Below, piece after piece: positions 45,568 to 57,768 of a DNA stretch of 64,000 bases; the stretch's first letter is position 1; each line of letters starts with the position of its first letter. Source of the DNA: Eustoma russellianum (taxonomy: Eukaryota; Streptophyta; Magnoliopsida; Gentianales; Gentianaceae); contig AP025048.1 in assembly GCA_036186865.1 (NCBI GenBank), positions 32,414,852 to 32,478,851 of the forward strand. The letters run 5' to 3'. Position numbers and translations under genes: made by a program. Under the pieces are notes generated by a model, which had not been told where the DNA came from, searched no databases, and saw only the letters and a program-made list of their open reading frames with translations.

Positions 45568-48500
45568 TCCTACCCTTCTTACAAATAGTTTCGTCCTTGA
45601 AACTTGCGTATTACATAGTCAACACTAGTTTAGCTCTACTTAATCTATTCACCTAGATAATGATCAAGTTAAATATCACTTGCGTTTTCCAACATGCTAA
45701 CCGCTTCACTTCTTTACCAAAGGCTAAGGCCTCAAAATCATTTCTTGTACATCAATAGTGTAATTTCTGACACATTGTCCTTTTGCTTATTAAAATCATT
45801 ACATAATCTATTATTATTGAATCCGCCTTAAGGGTATTATCCTCATACTAAAGGTTCTACAACCCAATCATCGGTCTATAACTTACTTATCTCTACGGTC
45901 ATCAGCAATCTTTGTAAATCAGTTCTCAGGTGTACTACAATCTTTGACTTAACGCCTTATTCACAAGACTCATCTCTTGAACCGTATGTATTTTCAGAAT
46001 ATGTTTTACTCTACTATGATTCAATTTAATTACACTAGCATCTCACAAGATGATCTAGTCCTTATAAGGCTCTATCCTCAACTTAATTATCTACAATTAG
46101 TATATACATACTTCCACTTATACTGCTTGGCATGTATCATTCAACTTATCGCAGTCTATAATTTCGGATTCTTAAACTCATTATATATGATTCACACCCT
46201 AGATAATTAACCACATTAATAACCTTTATGTACGCCAATATGGTACTTGTTACACAAAACCAAGTCCTGAAAATCAATTCTTATATACTTACGAACTAAT
46301 TCTATGATCATGTCCTTACTTGTTTGAAAATATCATCAGCCTAGTATACGAAATATGTGTACGGACATTTTTTCTTCTAATAAAAACATGACTTACGTAG
46401 CTATAATTGAAATATATTTTTAGTTGTTTTAAAATTAATATCATTTTTTTTGTAAACACAAGAACCGAAATAATACACTCGTTTCTGCAAGGCGGTATTT
46501 CAAATGACTTCTTATAACGATATCACTTCTTCGCAAAGTATATCAATAAAATTACGTTTAAACAGTTGAAAACTTAATAAGGTACGGTTTTATAAAACAA
46601 TTGGAGTAAGGTACCTTTCGTTTTTTTGTTTAAAACAGGCATATATTTTGAAAGCTATATTTTTTTTAACTTGGCAAAAATTAAGTAAGATCATTGCAAG
46701 CTGATAAATAACTTCGAAAACACTTTAATGGATAAAATGCTTGCGATATCGATAGTCGACAGGTAAAATTGATTTTGACTAAAAGAGATGCAATGAAACG
46801 GAAGTTTGAAATCTTGTGCAAGGAATATATATAACATATTATTTTTGAAGAACATCAGTAGTTTAAAAGTTTTCTCCTCTTTAAAGTCGTCAAAAGATTT
46901 AAAAATTTTGTTATGTTGGTATACAAGTTTGGAAATGAATTTTCCTTGTAAAGGTTGGTAGGCTATAAAAAATGAGATTCAATAAGGTATTTTCGAAGAC
47001 AACGTTTAAGGTACCTGTTAAAATATGGTCATACATGGGTGTACGTGATTATATAAAATATTTATCTTTTTAAAAAAATATATCAGTCCACTATTTCGTA
47101 TAATTCTAGAGATCATCCTCTTTTTTTTCGGATAAGGTCTCTTATGTACCATTACTTATAAGTCTAACGTTTGTCTACTCATGATAAAATCTTTGACTTA
47201 AGTTGGCCCAATCACATCATGACACACTAATTATTGATCGACTAAATTGTTTTAATTCACCATACTTCCGCACGCCACACTGATCCAGTGTACCTCGTTA
47301 CTTGATTATTTGAACCACTAATTTTATTCTAGTTCATAAAAGAAACCTTTACTTGTTCATGCCCGATCTATTTTAGTTCAAGCCTACTAAATTCAAGTCA
47401 AGTACTTCGACGTTTCTATAAATCAACACTTAACTAAAAGTTTGTAACAGTTCATCGTTCCCATGTACTTGTTATAGCCGGTTTGCACCTTTTGCTACCG
47501 ATCAATATCTCTAATAAGACTAATATCGTCGTCCTACTTAATAACTCTAAATTTCATCATCCTAACCCTAGACTATAAATTCGTTTGTATAATTCTCTTA
47601 CTAAGCGCTGCTCATTATAACGCTCATGAATCATCACTTAGTTTCTATCATTTCTCTATAAATTATCTCTTAGGATCCATTATACTATATTAATTCATTT
47701 CTTAGTAGCTATTGTCTCAACTTAAACCCAAGCCTGCTCTAATGCTACCGTCAAGTAGGGATATGAACCTGCTTTACTTTACTCTAGTGGCACTGGGTCT
47801 CATGCTGCTGTTATGACGAAGCAGCTTAAGATCGTCTGACCTATTAAAACAAATGTGTCAATCAACACTTGCGGTAGAACATCCTGATCAGCATTACTAT
47901 TTATGTAGTTTAATTATATACTTATTCTCTTATGATTATTATAGTCATGGCTAATGGAATGTGCAAAGGGTCATGGTCAAACTTAGATAATGTAAGTAGG
48001 TGACATTGTATGGTATACCCTAGGTATGCTTGTTCCTTAACTGACTGCCTTATTTTTTTTTAAGTTTAAGATCATAACTTATACTTAGGATTTTTTTTCT
48101 TAGTATCATCGTTTCTTAAGCCTATGATCATGTCTTATTTCTAAAGTCATGCTAGCGTATAATCAATGCTTATGACTACGTTCATACTTATGTCTAAGGT
48201 TAAATCTTAATCGGAATCGTTACTTATGTTTAAGATTGTAACTTGTGTTCAGGATCATCACCTACAGCTGAGAGCAGTACCTATGTTCATGACCATCGCT
48301 TATGTTCAAATCATGACTTATGTCTAAGATTGTGACTTAGGGGCAAAATTGTAACTTAATTTCTAATATTATGGTCCGACTTTACATTTCTACCGTGACC
48401 CTAGAACCATGCTTTGAAGATCGTACTCTCGGCATGTAGTACCTCTTGGACTCATTCCAAACTTAGATCCAAGTGATCGGCGGTGTCAGTTGTGCTGCGC

Positions 48501-49075
48501 CACCACTCCTCCGCACCTCTTTGTCGAAGAATCTTATGTTCGAGTGCAATGGTGGTGGAGGCAATGCCTGCTAGTTCAATAGCTCATGCTATTGTGCTAA
48601 GGTGTTGGTCATGGTGAATATGGCATCTTCAAGTGCTTGGGGATGATCCCCTAATTCTGGTGGCTTTCACCACCATTTCCTCTATTAACGGATTGTTCAC
48701 ATCCTGCCGGCATTTTTCTGGAACTTAGAACGGTCGAAAATATTTAATTAAGTATAGGCTAAGTTAGAGGGTAATTTGGGAATTTCTAACAACTTAAGGG
48801 GTTGCCTGCAAAGATTCAGGGGTAATTTGAAAAATTCTGTCGTTTGCTGAATTCATGCTAAAAGTTAGGGGAGAATAGTAATTTTGTAAGGAAATGATCG
48901 CTCACCCTAATACCATTTAATCTGATCATAACTTAAGTCTAAGATCATAACTTAACCCTATTTTGTTGATTAAGGGTAAAATCGTCATTTAGGAAAAGAT
49001 TGTAGCTTAAGTCTAAGTGATCTAGTTAATCCTGCGTTTTCGAGGCGAATCCGGAGCCTCACCTCTGATACTACC
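45568..49075 (-). other. Internal region of the gypsy element, no intact gene
   Basis: 3.5 kb, AT-rich. Near the primer-site side, 48470-48720 on the minus strand gives broken pieces with a Trp- and Thr-rich look that might be gag, but I cannot support it. 47940-48370 and 48905-49020 carry a degenerate repeat around ACTTATGTCTAAGATCATA with roughly 20-30 bp spacing. No pol motifs were found. Confidence 0.55.
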
Positions 49076-51536
49076 TGTAGCGCCCTACTCCCGAGCCCTA
49101 GCATCGGGAATAGTGCACTCGCCGCAACCTACTAAAAGGACTATAAGGCATTGTTCAAACTTTTGCACACGTTAGACTGACGTGGAAATTTTTCACGGAA
49201 ACGATAACAAAAGAAATAAACGTCTTGATTAAATTAAATCCATCAGAATAAAATCAAGTATAAGGGTTGACGAAACTCGCTAAGTCAAGTATGAAATACT
49301 AAAATCAACTAATAAACCTAGGTGGAGGTCTATCTGACTATCCCAAGGACAAGCTCCCAGTCAACAAGATCCCTTCTCGAGCCCAGCTCACTCTTCCCAG
49401 CTCGCGCGATCACTCCCATCCTCAATAAACATATATACTCTTAATCCTGCTCACCTGTGGAGGGGAGGTGGGGTGAGTGATGGGAGTCACTTGTAGGTTA
49501 CTCGTCTCTTCCGAAAAGGGACAGTCACATACTGAGTCGGGTAAACAATTAAGGCATGTAAAGCAGGAACATATAAATAAAGCAATAAAAAATAAATAGA
49601 GAAATAGCACATACCCGACCCGATCCATATCTCAAAACGTAGAACTGAAACAACTTAACAACAAGATCAACGATAATCACAACAATAACAAATGCAATGC
49701 GCAACTTCATGATGCATGCGTTTCTATCTCCATGTCACACGCCGTCATTTAATATCACACGTTATGCTTTCTTTTCCATGATATGCTATGCATGTCTGGG
49801 GTCCTATTAGGTGAAGGTAACCATTATTACCAACACCCATCACACGCCTCGTCAGGTCACACGTCCCATAGGACCACACGGCTCATAGGCCAAATGTAAT
49901 GCTCGTGCCATGAATGCTTCACACTTTCACACTTCCGTTTCTCCTATGTTGGATGTTCCGTTCTATGTTGCGTATTACCTATATTGCGTAGTTACCCTAT
50001 GTAGCGTGGGGTTCATTACTGTATTTTATCTTTTACCGTTATTTTATCTTTCTAGACTTTATTTTAGTTTTCTACACTTTATTTTTTTTTCCTAGGCTTT
50101 CAAGCACTTAAATATTTTATTTAATTATTTGTATCTTCCCCTACTACTTTTATTTCTTGTATTTTAATATAATTAATGGATTTCTAAATTTTTCTTATTT
50201 TTAAAACATTTTTAATATCAATTTAATTAATTAAATATATATAAATTCTTTTCTTCTTTTCTTCCTGCGGTGCACATCACCCATTTTCTTTTCCTTGGTT
50301 ATATATACTTTTTTTATTAATTATATATATATATATATATATATATTTCTTTTAATTTACTGGATTATGTATTATTTATTAAATAATATTTATTGGTTTA
50401 TTATATGAAGCAATTACAAACCAGACCCCCTTTTTTTCTTTTTTTTATCTGTTTTTGGCCCTGTGTCCATTCTAGGTGGTCCAGTCCACCTTTACCATTG
50501 TGGTCCACTGGCCTCTGGCCTGCTGGCCTTTTTTACTTTTTTTATTTCAGTTCGATTTGGACCGCTGCTGAGACTGGCCCGCTGGCCTGCTGAGGCTGGC
50601 AGGCTAGTTTGCATGCAGCCTGGCCCGTTTTCCCTATATTCTTTTTTTACTTCCTTGAGATTTGGGCCGAATTCTTGGCCTGCTGAAAATTAATTTCGGC
50701 CTACCATTGCTGGCTTACCCTGCCCAGGCAGGCCTGCCGGTCTCCCTTAAACTCTGTTTCTTTTCTGCTATTTACATTAATTTCCTTAATTTCTATATTT
50801 TCTTCAAAAATCCATAACTTTTTTGTTTTAACTCCGATTTACTCCAAACCAATTTCACTGGACTCTGTTTAACTCCCCGGACATACTGACGCTGACACAT
50901 CAGCGTGTCATATACAGGCGCCGCCTCCGGCTGTGTTTTTCAATGAACCGATCTCATCACAGCCTATTTCCGTGCTATGTGATCTATATCTAACGCTATT
51001 CATGCAATTTCTATACCAAAACATAAAGAATTCATGATAAACATATAAAGGATAGACATACAGTGACAATCAAATAATTTCTAAAACAGAATGCGAGGGA
51101 ATCCAAAGCAATCCGACAGAGGGGAGGGTAACCTACCTCTTGAATACGACTTCACGGATCAAAAACAAGATGGAATTTGATGTGGATGGCCAATACCCCT
51201 TCCTTTCTTCTCTCTTTTTCTTCTCTCTTCTCCTTTTCCTTTCTCCTTCTCTCCTTTTTCCTATCCTCTCTGCCGTTCCTTGCCCTTCCTCTTTTTCACT
51301 CTCTTTTTTTTCTTCTTTGCAATGAGTGGCGTGTGTGTGTGAGGAGTGAATGAGGGAGTTATAATTAATTATGGGGGGTGGTTATGAGGGAGGAAAATTA
51401 GGAGAGGGATGTTGGGAGTTAATGGGGGTAGTGGGTAGTTATTAGGGTTAAATTATTAGATTTAATTTAATTAATTTGCTTTTTTATTTGACTTTTGATT
51501 TTCTCTTTTTTTCTTATATGGATTGCGGTTACGACA
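49061..51536 (-). repeat. 5' LTR (49076-51536) and primer site (49061-49074) of the gypsy element
   Basis: 2461 bp, TGTAGCGCCCT to TTACGACA on the plus strand, colinear with 43118-45567. Minus-strand TAGTATCAGAGGT just inside is a near match to TGGTATCAGAGC. The (TA)n run (50325-50348) is shorter than in the other LTR. Confidence 0.88.
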
Positions 51537-51537
51537 T

Positions 51538-51669
51538 CCTTTATCAATATTAATTGGAAGACAATCTTTAAAAAACTCAAAAATACTCTTTTGCTCTTAC
51601 GTTAAGTTATCAAACTTTGACAGTAAGTTAGTTACATGATAATTTAACAATTTTGCATACAAAAACGTC

Positions 51670-51713
<44 letters not shown>

Positions 51714-51831
51714 ATATATAGATATGTAACATTTGTATGTGTGTGTGTGTGTGTGTATATAAAAATATGTATCGTTTATATATATGTGTGTGTGTCTATA
51801 TATATATGTGTGTGTGTATATATATAAAATG

Positions 51832-51862
<31 letters not shown>

Positions 51863-51890
51863 GCATATATATATATATATGTATATATAT
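51538..51890. repeat. Duplicated block, copy A' left part
   Basis: TTTATCAATATTAATTGG through AAAAACGTCATATATATA, matching 42141-42310, then a long TG/TA microsatellite (51668-51890) that has expanded relative to copy A. It starts within a few bases of the right LTR end and is cut by the LINE. Confidence 0.9.
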
Positions 51891-51893
51891 TGC

Positions 51894-52704
51894 TACGACC
51901 ATCTGTAGCGCGTATTTGTATTGAAATTGATGTTTCCAAAGAATTTCCCCCACGTTTATACATACAGAGTGATGATTATCCTTTCTTCCAACCCATTGAA
52001 TATGAGAATTTACCTGCGTACTGTGCTACATGTCGAATTCTTGGACATTCAGTGTCCTCATGTAGGCTGGATCAGCAGTCAGAACATCTACCACCTTCAG
52101 CCAAGGGTGTAGGTCTTCCAGCTTCTTCCGGCCCTCAACCTGCACAAAGATGGACACCAAAAAAGGCTGATAGGAAGCAAGATCATGTGTTCCCCAGTCC
52201 ACAGAGAACCAACCAAGTGACAATGCTCATGTGGACCACAATGTCGTTCTGGAAGACACAGCTCCATCTACTCCGGTGGCTCATCAGCCAGATGCGACAG
52301 AAACTCAGCATCAATTAATCGAAGAGATATCTAATCAGTAAGATTTGATGTGCGTGCATTGTTCGTCTGCGACCCTAGCTCCTTCTCGGATTCAGGAAGT
52401 CGACCATGTGCTGCTACCTTCTTCTGACTCTGAAATGCATGATGATGCTCGGGTTGACACAGTTGAATTGCACTCGGTGGTGTTAGAAGTTGCTAGGGTG
52501 TTACCGGCTACACCCCCTACGGAAAATGGAAATCCAAATGTAACACATCCACAGGTTTCACTGGCGGTAGATAATTTATTGAAGGTTTGTACTCGTCGTC
52601 TGCGTCGTAAGAGAAGTGACATGCCTGCTGCGCCTCCGACAACTATAGTAACAAGAGCAGCAATGTTGCGTTCAACAACTTCTACCTTAGAATCTGATCA
52701 ATGA
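51894..52704 (+). pseudogene. LINE ORF1 C-terminal part
   Basis: ARICIEIDVSKEFPPRLYI, then EYENLPAYCATCRILGHSV with a CX2CX4HX4C knuckle (CATCRILGHSVSSC), the DUF4283/zf-CCHC_4 arrangement of plant LINE ORF1, an RNA-binding protein. A stop or frame change at about 52200-52318 separates it from a second piece, 52345-52704, rich in Thr/Pro/Arg (CTRRLRRKRSDM). The final TGA (52702-52704) overlaps the ORF2 start. Confidence 0.85.
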
Positions 52705-53718
52705 ATGTCCTGCTTTGGAATTTGAGAGGTATTCAGACCTCCATAGTTAGACTGCAATCATTAGTTCGTCAATATAGGTCACATGTCTTGGTGATTATTG
52801 AGCCAAAGCTCAAACTTATGCGCTTGGAACAATATCGCTTGCAATTAGGTTTCTCTCACGCTTGCTCTTCTGATGACTCTAAGATATGGGTACTGTGGCG
52901 CAACACTTTCATGCAGCTATTAGACGTGCGATAGGGGGTACAGAATATCTCTTTGCAATTTAGATGGTTAGTCTGCCAGAAAGACTTCTGGCTTACAGCA
53001 GTCTATGGCCAGCATACAGTGGCGTCGTTGAAAGCCTCTGTGGCAGGACCTAATAGGATTTCGAGAGCAGAAGACACAACCATGGCTTATTGGAGGTGAC
53101 TTCAACACATTTTTATCTTTGGATGATCACAAAGGCTGGTCTACGCCATCCATTCTTGCGCTTGCTGATTTTAGGCAATTTGTGGAGTCAGGTGAATTGT
53201 TAGATTTTCCTTTTCAAGGCTCTCATTTTACATGGTCAGATGGACGTATCCTTGGTAGAGTATGGCGTCGCCTAGATCGTTTTTTGGCTACAGCAGATTT
53301 TTTAGATATTTTTGAGAAATGCCAAGTTCAGCATTTACATCGGGCAACATCGGATCATGCACCTTTGCTCTTAACGTGTCAGTTGGCCTCTCCCAGGGGT
53401 CCTTCCTCCTTTCGCTACCTGGAGGCTTGGACTACCCAAGCAGATTTCGATTGTTATGTTCGAGCTCACTGGCGGTCGTATCCAACAATGGGGGGGATGT
53501 ATGGCTTTTACGATAAGCTGCGACGGCTTAAGTCTGATCTTAGATCATGGAACCGAAGTATTTTTGGGAATATCTTCACGGATTTACAGGCAGCAAAGGA
53601 GGAAACGGTCAGAACAGAAAGGGCATATGACTCCTCTCCGTTGGAAGACACCAGAACGTCTTATCATCAGGCTAAAGCGGTGCTCATAAGGATGCAACAG
53701 CGAGCCAATATCTACTAG
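52701..53718 (+). pseudogene. LINE ORF2 endonuclease domain, broken
   Basis: ATG at 52701 opens MNVLLWNLRGI, the start of an AP-type endonuclease, with IEPKLK where the metal-binding Glu is expected. A stop comes at 52932-52934. Frameshifted pieces at 52960-53118 (FWLTAVYGQH, WLIGGDFNTFL-like) lead into 53119-53718 with DFPFQGSHFTWSDGR, RVWRRLDRFL and TSDHAPLL; Ser-Asp-His is the catalytic end of the domain. It would nick target DNA to prime reverse transcription. Confidence 0.88.
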
Positions 53719-55129
53719 AAGCATAAAGCTAATGTCAAGTGGCTTAAAGAGGGTGATTCAAATACGGCTTACTGTCATCGAACCGTTAAGGTCAGAAGGC
53801 ATCGACAATCCATAATCACCATTCGCAAGACAGATGGTACGATGTGTTATGATGAGTCTTCTATACAAGATGAAGCAGTTCAATTTTTTCGCCGTCACTT
53901 TACAACGGAAGCAACCACTGATCATGATTCAATATTGCAGTATATACCTTCGGTTTTGACAGCATCAGATAATGACCTATTACTAGAGTTGCCTCAGATG
54001 ATTGAGGTATGAGCAGCGGTGTGGCAACTAAGTCCATCTAGTGCATCAGGCCCAGATGGCTTTCCTGGTTCATTTTATAGGCATTTTTGGGAGGTGATTC
54101 AATTAGATGTATTGCTGGCGGTTCAGGAATTTTTCTCAGGCATTAATATTCCCAAAGCGATGGTAGCTTCTTTAATATGCTTGATCCCAAGGATTACTAA
54201 TCCAAATACATTTGTGGATTACCGCCCCATTTGTTTGACAAATTTCCTGTCTAAGGTGGTAACACGTATTATATCCAATCGCTTAAGCTTGTTTTTGCCT
54301 CGACTGATTTCTTTGTAACAAGCAGGATTTATGACAGGCCGTGGAATCTCGGACCAAATTTTGTTAGCAAAGGAAATGGTCCATATACTACATCGGAAGA
54401 GTCGAGGGGGTCAGGTTATGATCAAGTTGGACATGGCAAAGATTTATCCGGCTCATTATGAATAATTTGTCGGCTACTCACTGCTCAGTGTTGGTCAATG
54501 GTAAGCCATGTGGTTTTTTTTTTGCGCCATCCAGAGGTGTTAAACAGGGTGACCCATTATCGCCTCTTCTATTCATCTTGGCTTCAGAGGGGTTTTCACG
54601 GGGTATAAATGCTTTGTTTCGGTCAGACTTATTACGAGGTTTTCATGGTGGACAACCGCAGGTAATTTCTCATCTTGGTTTCGCGGATGATTTGTTAGTC
54701 TTCTTGAATGGATCAGTTGATAATCTAAGAAGATTCAAATTATTCCTGGAGCAATATCAAAGTGCATCAGGACAGCTAGTCAACTATCATAAAAGTCAGT
54801 TGGTGGCTGGGGAGGGAGTTTCTCTGAACCACATAGCGCCAGTGTTAAATATGCGCATTGCTGAATTGCCTATTAAATACTTGGGATCTTATCTGTTTAA
54901 GGGGATCAATCGATCCCAATACTGTACATCACTATTGGCTCATTTCGATTCGCGCTTAGCGGGATGGTCGCAAAGGTTATTAAGCATGGCAGGCAGACTA
55001 GCGCTCATTCAATCGGTCCTTTTTACCATGCCGCTCCACGTCATGGCTGCGGCAAAGCTACCAACGAGTGTCATTATCGAGGTAAATAGGAAAATGTCAA
55101 ATTTTCTGTGGGGAAATCTCCATCATTAG
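53719..55129 (+). pseudogene. LINE ORF2 reverse transcriptase, broken with internal deletion
   Basis: After a stop at 53716-53718 come NVKWLKEGDSNTAYCHRTVK, then ASGPDGFPGSFYRHFW (54040), VDYRPICLTNFLSKVV, a stop at 54316-54318, QAGFMTGRGISDQILLAKE and MIKLDMAK (first Asp). The usual YDRVSW region is missing: an estimated 60-90 bp deletion joins it to NNLSATHCSVLVNGKP. 54458-55129 has SRGVKQGDPLSPLLFILA and HLGFADDLLVF; FADD is the active site. PIKYLGSYL and GRLALIQSVL close the domain. Confidence 0.9.
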
Positions 55130-56504
55130 CGGGCCCGGGCAGCGATATGCTATCCAAAGGAAGAGGGTAGTTTGGGGCTTCGAAGTTTAAGTACTTTGCA
55201 AAAAGATTATGAATGTAAATTATGGTGGCTATATGAAGCATCCTCTTCATTGTGGGTGCAATTTTTACGACGCAAGTATGGTCAACGATCAGGAATGTAG
55301 GCATATATTTACGATTCAGCGGATTGGAAGAGGTTATGTCGTACTCATCCCTTTTGCTCATTGCATTCGATACCAACAGCCGAGGGTTTGCTATGGGAAA
55401 GTGCGTCCAATGGTCAGTTCAATCTACGAATAGCCTATGACACTTGTCGAATCAGAGGTATGATTTTGTCATATGCAAAATATGTTTGGTGGCCAAATGT
55501 ATCATCGGTGGTAAAAGTTTTTCTTTGGCGATTGTGGTTTAAGGCCTTACCATTTCCAGAAAATTTAAGTAGATAGATCGTCTCCTTTCCCACTTGTTGC
55601 GTATTCTGTAGGGGTGCTGCAGTGGATCTCTCTCATGTTTTTTATAAATGTCCAATTATCACACAACTTTGGATACATTTGGCAAACGTTTTTCAAGGAC
55701 CTATGCCGATGGAAAACACATTTAAACTATATTTATGTCACTGGTGGTCTTGTGCGAGTCGCAGCACGATGTTTCGCCAACTGGCCGCAGTGGTTCCTTT
55801 AACTGCGTCTTGGGTAATCTGGAAGGCTTATGCGTCTTTACAGTTTGGAGATGACTACTTTTCTCTTGCTAGGCTACGGGAATGCATCCGTCAGGATATC
55901 TATACATGGTGTTTGTCTATGTCGGGGAAAGTACGCTGAGTCGATCCCATATTTGATTCCATTGCATTGTTCGCCCCCATTGCAATCTAAAAGACTAAAG
56001 GTATTGCAATGGCAACTTCCGCCGTCGGGTAAATTAAAATTGAACGTTGATGCGGCGGTTGGTAGAAAAGCAGCGGCGGACTGAGCAATATTACGTGATG
56101 ATGCAGGGAAGCTAGTTCAAGCTATTTGCTTCATGCTGCCTGCTTTACCTCCTATGCATGCGGAACTTCAGGCTTTGTTGTTCTCGCTCATATTTTTTGT
56201 CACACAAGGGTATGTAAATCTGGAAGTGGAAGTAGATTGCATGGCGATTCTGAACACAATAAATCACCCGGCAGCTGTAGCCATGCGATTGAGTCCGGAC
56301 CTTGCACGGTTGTGGTTAATCCTCTTAACAACACATGTATCGCTATCATATGGGCCAAGGGAGATAAATTCAGCAGCACATTTTCTAGTGCAATATGGTA
56401 TCCTGCATGGACGAAAACGTGTTTTCATTATACAGGCGGCGCTTCCACCACTTGTGCGTGGCAACTTGCAGACAGACCTTCATACACTATATGTCCGCGT
56501 ATAA
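55130..56504 (+). pseudogene. LINE ORF2 zf-RVT and RNase H domains, broken
   Basis: GSLGLRSLSTLQKDYECKLW, then WKRLCRTHPFCSLHS and SASNGQFNLRIAYDTCR, WPNVSSVVKVFLWRLWFKAL and VDLSHVFYKCPI mark the zf-RVT region across frame changes. RNase H (RVT_3 type) follows: WQLPPSGKLKLNVDAAVG (56010), a TGA, then MHAELQALLFSLIFF, VEVDCMAILNTINH and HVSLSYGPREINSAAHFLVQ (56330). The catalytic Asp, Glu and second Asp positions are present, the frame is not. Confidence 0.88.
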
Positions 56505-57144
56505 GGAGCTGCTGTGGAGCATCTATAGTTTACCCGCCTGCATCCTACTGATGTGGGCGGTTGGGTATGTATCGTCGTCTACCTTTTTTATGATGTCTTT
56601 TTGCATATTGCTATGTGCCTAATCTTTGATGTTTTTCAAATGCTGAGGCTTCCCCTTTCCCAATATCAATCGCTGACGGTGGAGTTGCTGGACATGGCTG
56701 TTTTTCACTTCTGTTGCCCGATACCCCCTTGGTTTCGGGCAACCTAGGTAATGTTCTCATTCTACTCTCCATGTTGTGTTTTCAACATCTTACATATGGT
56801 TCACCTGTGACAAATTCTATGCTTGCTTTCTTGGGTTGCGAGGATGATCACTGGAGTATCATCAACGGCTGCACACTCGCTTGTTTTCATCACCATCCAC
56901 TTAAGGAGTTTTGCCGCCAGGATGAAAGAGCTATACATGTTTTATATATTCTTACATTAGATAGACAATTGCTTGTATCGGTTTATCAATTTTTATTTGT
57001 ATTTACTATATTGTTTTGCTTAGTTTGGGAGAGTCTCCCACCTTAGATAACTGCTCGATGTAACCACGGTATTCCTCCGCCACAAGTGAGGGTATATAAT
57101 TAATAAAATGCCCGAACGGTACAGCCTGTCCTTCACCTAAAAAA

Positions 57145-57768
57145 TACATATATATAACACGTTACATATACATTAGAAGCTTTTAACAAATATGACATAT
57201 ACATTATGCACACATACACCCTTAAACCATGCTAAAAAAAAACCATTCAAAAATATATATTATGCAACAAAATTGGCATATAGAGGTTTTGTCAAAAAGT
57301 CATGTATTTCACAAGGAGGTTTTGTCCAAAATGATGTGTATATTTCTTGGTTTAATTACAACCCGTTATAAAAGTAGATTTTCTTAATAAAACTATTGTT
57401 TCCCCAAATATGCCCATTTGTTCCGAATGACAAAAATGCCGAGTTCTTTTTCAGATTTCCAGCTATATATCTGTGGGAACTAAGGAATAAGATATACATT
57501 TAAAAAATTTTAACTCACTTTATTAATTTTTCACAAATGAAACTACTTCCTAGGTTTCCATTTACTTATTTGTATACTTTTTTCCTCTTAGTACATTATG
57601 TGAATGGCCATCACGAGCCGCACAAGTAGTCTGGTACCAAGAAAGCCTTCATCTTTAGAAAAGAAATGCAACAGTATAAAATGTTTAACACTTATTTCTT
57701 CGGTATAGATTTACACAACTTTATTTTAATAAAATAAATTTCTTTTTTGCCATACGTTGCACGGATTG
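57145..57768. repeat. Duplicated block, copy A' right part
   Basis: TACATATATATAACACGTT through CATACGTTGCACGGATTG, matching 42485-43117 closely. After CGGATTG the sequence continues into unique DNA (TATATCCGTTTG), whereas copy A is followed at the same point by the gypsy LTR. Confidence 0.9.

Larger units (their letters stand above)
43118..51536 (-). mobile_element. Ty3/gypsy element with long LTRs, no intact genes
   Basis: Two direct 2.45-kb LTRs (43118-45567, 49076-51536), high identity by eye. On the minus strand the right LTR ends CGCTACA and is followed by GG and TAGTATCAGAGGTGAGG, close to the initiator-Met primer site. The left LTR is preceded by AAGAAGGGTAGGA (45568-45580) and by AGTTTCAAGGACGAAACT (45587-45604), a signature common at the end of plant gypsy pol regions. 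The 3.5-kb inside has no frame with protease, RT or integrase motifs, so it is LARD-like or decayed. The flanks do not show a target duplication: GATTG on the left, TCCTT on the right. Confidence 0.85.
51891..57144 (+). mobile_element. Plant L1-like LINE, 5' truncated and broken
   Basis: 5.25 kb in the order ORF1 end, endonuclease, reverse transcriptase, zf-RVT and RNase H, ending in a short A-run (57139-57144). It sits inside the TA microsatellite of the duplicated block, which resumes at 57145. ORF1's N-terminal part is missing, as in a 5'-truncated insertion. Any target duplication is hidden in the microsatellite. 56505-57138 is 3' untranslated sequence with no motif. Confidence 0.92.
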
